Positions 1 through 5,842 of a stretch of DNA of 7,129 nucleotides are shown piece by piece; the stretch's first letter is position 1; each line of letters starts with the position of its first letter. Made by a program: the position numbers and the translations under genes. Source of the DNA: JBDRED01 sp043820025 [NCBI: Elusimicrobiota bacterium] (lineage in GTDB: Bacteria; RUG730; JBDRED01); the NCBI GenBank assembly GCA_043820025.1, contig JBDRED010000010.1:1-7129 (forward strand), written 5' to 3'. The notes below the pieces were generated by a model. The model made no database searches. It had not been told where the DNA came from and worked only from the letters and a program-made list of their open reading frames with translations.

Positions 1-148
1 TTAAGGAACCGAAAGCTCCTAAAGTTAAGAAAATTAAAGAACCTAAGGTAAAGAAGGTTAAGGAACCGAAAGCTCCTAAAGTTAAGAAAATTAAAGAACC
101 GAAAGTAAAGAAGGTTAAGGAACCGAAAGCTCCTAAAGTTAAGAAAAT
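1..148 (+). repeat. 57-bp in-frame tandem repeat (minisatellite), about 2.6 copies
   Basis: Copies start at 1, 58 and 115. The period is 57 bp, which is 19 codons. Copies 1 and 2 differ at only two bases, both synonymous (Pro CCT/CCG and Lys AAG/AAA). Copy 3 is identical for its first 34 bases, then diverges into unique sequence. The encoded unit is KEPKAPKVKKIKEPKVKKV: nine Lys, two Glu and three Pro in 19 residues. Each unit is itself two related halves, an 11-residue KEPKAPKVKKI and an 8-residue KEPKVKKV. The array continues beyond the left edge, so the copy number is unknown. Confidence 0.95.
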
Positions 149-1424
149 GAAAACAAAAAAAATTAAGAAAACCAAGAGAGTCGGTAAACTAACAAAAGGA
201 AATAAAATAATTAATCAGTTAGGGGATGTCTCTTTCCTGTATAGCGCAGATGGAACAATTCAAATAGATAGTTATGAAACTTTTGATATAGCTATAAATA
301 AAGGAAAAGCTAAAGCAAGAAATCGCGCGAAAGAGATTAATGATTATTTAAATTATTGGCTAAAATATTGGAACACTAAAACAGGCGCGTTAACTTATTC
401 CGGCGAAGAAGGCGATAAAAAAGATGATACAATAACCATTAGTTATGAATTTGTTATGCAGGATGCGCCAGACAGGTCATTTATTGAAAAGGATATTGAA
501 AAGATATTAGTTAAGCTTGGGAATAAAGATGGAGTCGTCTACAATAAAACAGCAAAAGGATTTGAGATTGTATGCAGGCAGGATGTATTGTTTGAATTTG
601 ACTCAAATGAGTTTAAATTTGGCTCAATGGCAATCTTGGATATTTTAGTTGATATTGCAAAGGAGTTTAAGGAAAAAGGAACAATAACAATTAATGGTTA
701 TTCGCAAAAAAGCGTAATTGAAGGCAAAGCTAAAAAAAGAGCGTTAAAATGGAGCAGAAACATAGGCAAGGGTATTATTAAATACTCAAAAATTAATAAA
801 GTAAGATTTCTTTACACATCAAACGAAGGTTATGCAATTAAACCAAAAATATCAGTTACGTTTTATCCCTACAAAATAGCTGACATCACAGGCAAAGAAA
901 AGCAAGCGCCGAAATATAAAGGCCTTACTGTGTATAAAGAATTTGAAGACCCGGATAATCATTATCAGCCTACCGGATGGATGGGAGACACAAATGATTT
1001 AAGCATGAGCCTGTCTTGTAAGCAAGATACAAGAAGCGGGTTCAATTGTATAAAGGTTGAATATAAAGCTCGAGGAGAACAGGGTTGGGCAGGAATTTAT
1101 TGGCAGAATCCAATGAATAACTGGGGTACAAAACCCGGCGGTATTAATCTTACAGGGGCTGAAAAGCTCACATTTTGGGCAAGAGGAGAAAGAGGCGGCG
1201 AAAGGATTCGTCAGGTTAAAATAGGCGGCATTAAAGGAGAGTATGGCGATTCAGACGCTGCATGGACAGCTCCTATAACGCTGGGCAAAGCGTGGAAAGA
1301 GTATACCATTGATTTAAGAGGCAAGGATATAAGCTCTATTATCGGTGGATTTAGTTTTGTTGTTAATAAGGAAGACAATAAATATGGAGCAACATTCTAC
1401 CTAGATGATATTCGTTTCGAATAA
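1..1424 (+). CDS. Lys/Pro-repeat protein with OmpA-like segment and C-terminal carbohydrate-binding-like domain (5' partial)
   Basis: The frame is open from base 3 to the TAA at 1422-1424 (double stop TAATAA), so the gene starts outside the window. The ATG at 147 has no clear Shine-Dalgarno and sits inside the repeat coding region, so I treat it as internal. Residue numbers below count from that ATG. The visible N-terminus is a Lys/Pro-rich repeat, followed by a basic linker to about residue 20. Residues about 141-240 (VLFEFDSNEF, a TITINGYS strand, then KWSRNIGKGIIKY) resemble an OmpA-like peptidoglycan-binding domain, but the usual GHTD Asp is Gln187. Residues 51-70 look like a second copy of that domain's terminal helix. 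Residues about 258-425 form a galactose-binding-like beta-sandwich (LTFWARGERGGE, WKEYTIDLRGKD, GATFYLDDIRFE), common in carbohydrate-binding proteins. The next gene starts 14 bp downstream. A surface or periplasmic glycan/cell-wall-binding role is inferred; the exact function is unknown. Confidence 0.8.
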   Translation, partial: KEPKAPKVKKIKEPKVKKVKEPKAPKVKKIKEPKVKKVKEPKAPKVKKMKTKKIKKTKRVGKLTKGNKIINQLGDVSFLYSADGTIQIDSYETFDIAINKGKAKARNRAKEINDYLNYWLKYWNTKTGALTYSGEEGDKKDDTITISYEFVMQDAPDRSFIEKDIEKILVKLGNKDGVVYNKTAKGFEIVCRQDVLFEFDSNEFKFGSMAILDILVDIAKEFKEKGTITINGYSQKSVIEGKAKKRALKWSRNIGKGIIKYSKINKVRFLYTSNEGYAIKPKISVTFYPYKIADITGKEKQAPKYKGLTVYKEFEDPDNHYQPTGWMGDTNDLSMSLSCKQDTRSGFNCIKVEYKARGEQGWAGIYWQNPMNNWGTKPGGINLTGAEKLTFWARGERGGERIRQVKIGGIKGEYGDSDAAWTAPITLGKAWKEYTIDLRGKDISSIIGGFSFVVNKEDNKYGATFYLDDIRFE

Positions 1425-1438
1425 TAAAAAGGAATTAT

Positions 1439-2302
1439 ATGATGATGATTAGTAGAAAATCTAAACCATATGCAATCATGCTTTTTAGCGCGCTTGTTTT
1501 AGCAGGCTGTTCAGTAAAGGAGAGGCTTGCCAATTCTACTGTGGAAGTACGCATAACGCCAAGCGGTAATAATGTATATGTTGGCGAAAACATTCTACAG
1601 TTAACTGTAGATATCAGCAATGCTAACCATGACAAAGTTGCTGCTGTTCCTGTATGGAGTATTGAAGAGAACACAGACAGCTCAACAGCTTATGGAACAA
1701 TTACACAGGACGGTTTATATACAACGCCTGCTTCGCTTGCTGCAAAGCCGCTTACTGCTACAGTAAGAGTTGATGTGCAGGGCGCTATTGGCACAGCAAA
1801 GGTTAATATTGTTAATACTGAACTATCCGGCGCGTCACAAAGTTTTTATTTCTATTCAGAATTAAAACAGGATGTTACATATGGCGTTGGAAAAGATGCA
1901 ATAATGGGTACTTCGTCAAGTCCTGTATTTGGAGCTGATACAAATTATGCGTATGAAGGCGAGGAATCATTAAAAACTGTAACCAGCGGCCTTGCAAATT
2001 GGTATATCAGCTTTAATGCATTAAAGGATTTATCCGCGTTTTCCGGCGGCAATTTGAAATTTGCTGTCAAAACAACAGATAATATAACAATAAAACTTGG
2101 GTGGGGCGCAGGCCCTACATTTGGAGTCAAGACTTTAAGCAATTTTGAAACAGTGCCCGGAGAATATAGAGACAATAAATGGCATGAAGTTAGTGTGTCC
2201 TTGAGTTCGTTTTCCGGAATAAATCTAACTAAGTTTAGCCAGATAGTCTTTGAAGGAACAAATGCAGAATACTATATAGACAACGTATATTTTGAGAAAT
2301 AA
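1439..2302 (+). CDS. Lipoprotein with Ig-like domain and C-terminal beta-sandwich (carbohydrate-binding-like) domain
   Basis: This 287-aa protein has a classic lipoprotein signal: Arg/Lys near the N-terminus, a hydrophobic stretch (residues 11-22) and the lipobox LVLAGC with Cys24 as the lipidated residue. Ser follows Cys, which would suit outer-membrane sorting under the enterobacterial Lol rule (inference). Residues about 34-125 look like a bacterial Ig-like domain (ITPSGNNVYVGE, VPVWSIEEN, GTITQDGLYTTPASL). Residues about 135-287 form a beta-rich sandwich ending in AEYYIDNVYFEK, parallel to the ending of the upstream protein (TFYLDDIRFE). AGGA at 1430-1433 is the ribosome binding site; any of the three consecutive ATGs at 1439, 1442 and 1445 could serve. 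It lies 14 bp after the previous stop, probably in one operon, and a terminator follows. Glycan binding at the cell surface is inferred from fold-like patterns; no catalytic motif is visible. Confidence 0.85.
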   Translation: MMMISRKSKPYAIMLFSALVLAGCSVKERLANSTVEVRITPSGNNVYVGENILQLTVDISNANHDKVAAVPVWSIEENTDSSTAYGTITQDGLYTTPASLAAKPLTATVRVDVQGAIGTAKVNIVNTELSGASQSFYFYSELKQDVTYGVGKDAIMGTSSSPVFGADTNYAYEGEESLKTVTSGLANWYISFNALKDLSAFSGGNLKFAVKTTDNITIKLGWGAGPTFGVKTLSNFETVPGEYRDNKWHEVSVSLSSFSGINLTKFSQIVFEGTNAEYYIDNVYFEK

Positions 2303-2318
2303 AAGCGATAAATATAAA
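2292..2318 (+). promoter_or_regulatory. Possible weak sigma70-like promoter upstream of the terminator hairpin
   Basis: TTGAGA at 2292-2297 and TATAAA at 2313-2318 are separated by 15 bp, shorter than the preferred 17. It overlaps the end of the lipoprotein gene. If real, its transcript would run at once into the hairpin at 2338-2370 before the PilZ gene, an attenuator-like layout. In such AT-rich DNA these hexamers arise easily by chance. Confidence 0.2.
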
Positions 2319-2337
2319 TTTTAATATATGTTAAGTG

Positions 2338-2370
2338 AGGCAGATAATTAATCTGCCTTTCTTTTTGTTT
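2338..2370 (+). terminator. Rho-independent terminator after the lipoprotein gene
   Basis: A perfect 8-bp stem, AGGCAGAT (2338-2345) with ATCTGCCT (2351-2358), closes a 5-nt AATTA loop. It is followed by a T-rich tract with single C and G interruptions (2358-2370). The other strand has no T-tract after the stem, so it acts in the + direction. It probably ends the transcript of the two surface-protein genes. It ends only 12 bp before the next start codon, so it could also act as a leader hairpin for that gene. Confidence 0.85.
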
Positions 2371-2382
2371 CCGGAGAAAAAA

Positions 2383-4311
2383 ATGTTTTTTAAAAAGGAT
2401 AAATTAGAAGATCTGCGCAAGTATGTGCGCATACCAACCGTTATCCCCGTCGAATTTGCCGTTGTAAATGACGCGCATGAAATTGTTTGGCAGACAACCT
2501 ATCAGGGTTATACAAGAAATATTAATCAGGGCGGAGTCTGTCTTGAAGTAAGCAACCTCGACGATAATTTAAGTAAAAGATTGTCGGACGGCGATTACCT
2601 GCTTAAGCTTAGTATTAACCTGCCTACTCAAGATGAGCCGATTATCGCGTATGTAAGCCCGCGATGGGTTACTAAAATTAAACAAGATGTAGCCACAAAG
2701 TTCCGCATTGGCGTTGCATTTCACACTATTGCCGATGGCGATAAAAATAAAATAATTAAGTATGTGGACAGACTCAAGAAAAGGCCAAGGCAGGCAGTGT
2801 TTGTAATTTCATTTCTAGCGTTGATTGCCGGTTTTAGCGTTGTGCACGATCTTAAGGTTCAGTATGATAACAAGAGGCTTATTCAGGAGCTTTCTGACGT
2901 GACAGTAATGCGCGATGTTATTGATACACAGCTGGATGAGTTGAATGACCTGCGTTTACAGTACGAAGAAAAACTGGACCAGGCTAATTTAAAATTAGAA
3001 TCATTGCAGGAGCAGTTTAAAGAGGTCGCTGAAGAAAAAATTGATGCTATAGAGGGTAAGATAAGGAGCATTTCTACAAATAAAGACAAACTTAGAAAAA
3101 CTCTCGAAGAGTTAATTCAAAAGGAACAAGACCTGCAGCAGAAGAAGAGCGATCTTAAAAAGGCTCAAGGTAAGATTGATAAAAAGAATGCTGTAAAAAT
3201 GTTTAATTGGATAAAGTCATGCCAGAATGCAAGGACAGGATTGGTGCCAAGCTATGAGGGCGACCCTGATTTAAGCAATTTCGCGTTTACCTATGATCAA
3301 GCATTAGCTATTGATACCTTTATCATAAATGAAAATCTAGAATCAGCAAAAAAGATATTGGATTTTTATGTCTATAGAGCAAGAAAATCAAATGGAGGGT
3401 TCTTAAACGCGTATGATTCAGTTACTGAACAGGGCGTTGAATGGAGTGTGCATGTAGGCCCTAACGCGTGGCTTGCAATGAGCGCTGTCCAGTATTATGA
3501 TAGAACCAACGCGTCAATATATTTAGATTTTGCCGAAGATATTGGAAGATGGATTTTAGGCCTTCAAGATAAGGAGGGCGGTATAAAAGGCGGCCCTGCC
3601 ACGACGTGGTATTCAACCGAACATAACATTGACGCTTACGCATTATTTAGAATGTTATACATTACTACAAATAATGTTATATATAGAGTAGCTGCTGATC
3701 GTATACTTGAATGGATAAGATTTGCAACTTATAATGAATCTGAAAAACGGTTAAATAGAGGGAAGAACGATTTTTTTGTTGCTACGGATGTTGTATCATT
3801 TGGCCTTGAATCAATTGGGCCTAAACGCTTTTTAGCTGTTGGAATAAATCCTGATGACCTTATAGATTTTGTAGAGAAGAATACCGAGGTAACAGCTGAG
3901 TTTACAAATACGCAGGGTAAGGTGTTAAAAATATCAGGGTTTGATTATACAAATCCAAGTTTGATTGGAAGGCAGGGTATTGTATCCTCGGAATGGACAG
4001 CTCAGATGATTATTGCGTATCAGATAATGGCAAGATATTATGAAAGCGCAGATCCTGTAAAAAGTAGTAAGTACGCTTACAAAGCGCAATTTTTTATGTC
4101 TGAGCTCGATAAGATGCTGATTATGCAGCCGTATTCAAAATATTTGGGCGGCGGGCTTCCTTATGCGACCGGCTCTTCTGCAAGCACCGGGCATGGCTGG
4201 ATAACTCCAAAGTCTCCTTTTGCAATTTCCGTAGCAGGGACTGCATACGCGCTTTTAGCGCGCAAAGAATTTAATCCTTTCCGTTTAGCTTCAGATAACA
4301 AATTTAGTTAG
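2383..4311 (+). CDS. PilZ domain - transmembrane - coiled coil - periplasmic alpha/alpha-toroid (glycosidase-like) protein
   Basis: I start this 642-aa protein at ATG 2383, preceded by GGAG (2373-2376) at 6-bp spacing. An in-frame GTG at 2335 would place its first codons inside a terminator hairpin. Residues 11-130 are a PilZ domain: RKYVR at 12-16 fits the RxxxR c-di-GMP motif, and NINQGG at 46-51 is a degenerate (D/N)xSxxG. RLKKRPR precedes one hydrophobic helix (about 137-155), so the PilZ side should be cytoplasmic. Residues about 158-270 are charged, heptad-like coiled coil. Residues about 272-628 are helical with toroid-type motifs (FTYDQALAI, GGFLNAY, EWSVHVGPNAWLAM, STEHNIDAYALF, SSEWTAQMIIAY, SVAGTAYALLA), resembling alpha/alpha-barrel glycosidases or glycan epimerases/lyases. 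No exact family or catalytic pair is assigned. I infer a membrane protein in which c-di-GMP may control periplasmic glycan processing. Confidence 0.82.
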   Translation: MFFKKDKLEDLRKYVRIPTVIPVEFAVVNDAHEIVWQTTYQGYTRNINQGGVCLEVSNLDDNLSKRLSDGDYLLKLSINLPTQDEPIIAYVSPRWVTKIKQDVATKFRIGVAFHTIADGDKNKIIKYVDRLKKRPRQAVFVISFLALIAGFSVVHDLKVQYDNKRLIQELSDVTVMRDVIDTQLDELNDLRLQYEEKLDQANLKLESLQEQFKEVAEEKIDAIEGKIRSISTNKDKLRKTLEELIQKEQDLQQKKSDLKKAQGKIDKKNAVKMFNWIKSCQNARTGLVPSYEGDPDLSNFAFTYDQALAIDTFIINENLESAKKILDFYVYRARKSNGGFLNAYDSVTEQGVEWSVHVGPNAWLAMSAVQYYDRTNASIYLDFAEDIGRWILGLQDKEGGIKGGPATTWYSTEHNIDAYALFRMLYITTNNVIYRVAADRILEWIRFATYNESEKRLNRGKNDFFVATDVVSFGLESIGPKRFLAVGINPDDLIDFVEKNTEVTAEFTNTQGKVLKISGFDYTNPSLIGRQGIVSSEWTAQMIIAYQIMARYYESADPVKSSKYAYKAQFFMSELDKMLIMQPYSKYLGGGLPYATGSSASTGHGWITPKSPFAISVAGTAYALLARKEFNPFRLASDNKFS

Positions 4312-4314
4312 AGT

Positions 4315-4320
4315 TATAAT
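4315..4320 (+). promoter_or_regulatory. Possible -10 box for the DUF4416-ParB-SPL operon
   Basis: A perfect TATAAT lies just after the PilZ-gene stop and 47 bp before the DUF4416 start. The best -35 candidates are poor (TTCAGA at 4290-4295, 19-bp spacing; CAGATA at 4292-4297, 17-bp spacing). No terminator is visible between the PilZ gene and the operon, so read-through is equally possible. AT-rich context makes chance matches likely. Confidence 0.3.
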
Positions 4321-4367
4321 TCAAAATACTAAAACAAGAATATTAAAAAATTATTAATGCAGGCCTT

Positions 4368-4886
4368 ATGGGAAAAATACAAGCGGTAAAACCGGTTAAG
4401 TTATTTTGCGCGCTTATCTATAGTAATAAAGATATTTATAATAATGCAAAAAATTATTTAATAGAAAAATTTGGAGATATTGATATTGAAACTATTGAAA
4501 TAGAATTTATATTTACTGATTACTATAAAAATGAAATGGGTGAAACTCTGACTCGAAGATTTCTTAGTTTTAGAAATTTAATAAATCCTGCTGATCTAAG
4601 CGGAATAAAGCACATAACAAATGATATTGAGTCTTCTTATTTAGAGTCCGGGAATAGAAAAATAAATATTGATCCGGGTTATTTGGACGAAGCAAAGGTT
4701 GTTTTAGCTACCACAAAAGATTATACGCATAGAGTGTATATCGGCGAAAACATGTACGCAGAAGTTACTCTTTATTTTAACGACAAAATTTATAAACCTT
4801 GGCCATGGACATACCCTGATTATAAAACAAAAGAATATATTGGTTTTTTTATGGAGATGAGAGGATTTTATAGAGAAAAATTTTAA
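4368..4886 (+). CDS. DUF4416 family protein
   Basis: This 172-aa protein matches the DUF4416 pattern almost end to end: KPVKLFCALIYS (8-19), FTDYY...EMG (49-58), RRFLSF (63-68), a NIDPGYL block (100-106), LATTKD (113-118), HRVYIG (121-126), AEVTL (131-135) and PWTYPDY (146-152). The length is normal for the family, with no signal peptide or membrane segment, so it should be cytosolic. The family's function is unknown. The start is ATG 4368 with a weak AGG (4361-4363) four bases upstream; another ATG at 4357 is out of frame. It leads a three-gene unit, with the ParB-like gene starting 23 bp after its stop. The conserved Asp/Thr/Lys/His-rich motifs could form an active site, but that is a guess from conservation only. 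Confidence 0.88.
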   Translation: MGKIQAVKPVKLFCALIYSNKDIYNNAKNYLIEKFGDIDIETIEIEFIFTDYYKNEMGETLTRRFLSFRNLINPADLSGIKHITNDIESSYLESGNRKINIDPGYLDEAKVVLATTKDYTHRVYIGENMYAEVTLYFNDKIYKPWPWTYPDYKTKEYIGFFMEMRGFYREKF

Positions 4887-4909
4887 AGTTTTTACATTCG
4901 CGAGGGTTA

Positions 4910-5842
4910 ATGAAAGTATATAAGGTTCCAATAGAAAAAATTAATACTACTAATACTAAATATATTTTTAGTTATCCTTTAATGCCGGATAGAATGGTTG
5001 AATCTGTAAAGAATGCAGGGATATTACAGCCAATCTTAGTCGAGAAACAGAAAGATGAATATTTTGTGCTGGACGGAATAAGAAGGGTTTTGGCAGCAAA
5101 AAAATTAGGCATAGAAAATATTTATATTCAGGAATATGAGGGGCCGGATTCTATATTTGATAAGATCAAAACAGTTATATACGCTAATATGTCTCATAGG
5201 GCATTTAATGAAGTTGAAAAAGCGGTTATCATGAGTAAGACAGCAGGCAATAGCGGGTTATTGCAGATAGTTTTAAATATTTTAGGCATATCTCAAAATA
5301 TTATTTTAATTGATAAATATAAACGTCTTGCAAACGAAGAAAACAGCATTAAGATGCTGGTGTATGAGGGCAGGTTAAAGTTAAACTCTGTATATGACTT
5401 AACTTTTTTTAATTACGCCGATAAATCACAAATTGTCTTACTAACTCAGGAATTACAATGTTCAGCGAGCATAGCTCAAGAAATAATAGAAAATTCTAAA
5501 GATATAATTCTTGGTTCCGATAATGAAGAAAATACATTTGAAGAGCTGGCGCATGCAGTTGGCGTTAATGAAATATTTGGAAATGATAGTTTAAACGTTT
5601 CAGAAAAACTTGGCGTTTTGCGAGATAGAATAAGGAAGAAAAGATACCCCGGGCTTAGCAGAAAAGAAGAAGAGTTTAATAAATTTTCAAAATCGCTCAA
5701 TTGTATAAATGGCGTGTCATGCGGCCATACTCCTTTTTTTGAGAATGAATCAAAGGAACTGAAAATTTCATACAATAATTATCATGAATTAAATCAAAAG
5801 ATTGAACAGGTTCGTAAAAAAATAGAAAATGAAGAATATTAA
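4910..5842 (+). CDS. ParB/Srx-superfamily domain protein with HTH-like middle region
   Basis: This 310-aa protein has an N-terminal ParB-like domain (about 1-105): MVESVKNAGILQPILV (29-44) matches the first ParB box, DGIRRVLAAKKLG (55-67) the GERR/DGxxR box, and ANMSHRAFNEVEKA (92-105) the ENxxR box. Residues about 117-165 look like the ParB/KorB helix-turn-helix region (LNILGISQNIILIDKYKRL, then YEGRLKLNSVYDL). The C-terminal third (about 200-310) is charged and helical, ending in a possible coiled coil, with Cys265 and Cys271; I do not recognise it. It starts at ATG 4910 with GAGGG at 4902-4906. The SPL-like gene starts inside its last codons. No parA or parS-like site is visible, so chromosome partitioning is unlikely to be its job. 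DNA binding or a nucleotide-dependent switch with the adjacent radical SAM enzyme is inference. Confidence 0.82.
   Translation: MKVYKVPIEKINTTNTKYIFSYPLMPDRMVESVKNAGILQPILVEKQKDEYFVLDGIRRVLAAKKLGIENIYIQEYEGPDSIFDKIKTVIYANMSHRAFNEVEKAVIMSKTAGNSGLLQIVLNILGISQNIILIDKYKRLANEENSIKMLVYEGRLKLNSVYDLTFFNYADKSQIVLLTQELQCSASIAQEIIENSKDIILGSDNEENTFEELAHAVGVNEIFGNDSLNVSEKLGVLRDRIRKKRYPGLSRKEEEFNKFSKSLNCINGVSCGHTPFFENESKELKISYNNYHELNQKIEQVRKKIENEEY

Noticed and set aside
1-148. CRISPR array
   Set aside because: The repeats are contiguous without unique spacers, in frame and coding.
147-149. ATG 147 as the true start of the first gene
   Set aside because: The frame is open back to base 3 with the same Lys/Pro repeat in frame, no good ribosome binding site precedes the ATG, and copy 3 of the repeat runs straight into it.
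2335-2382. GTG 2335 as start of the PilZ gene
   Set aside because: It overlaps a strong terminator stem and T-tract, and ATG 2383 has a well-placed GGAG and begins a normal PilZ protein.
4910-5842. Chromosome-partitioning ParB (Spo0J)
   Set aside because: There is no parA neighbour, no parS-like 16-bp palindrome was noticed, and the GERR and ENxxR motifs are degenerate.
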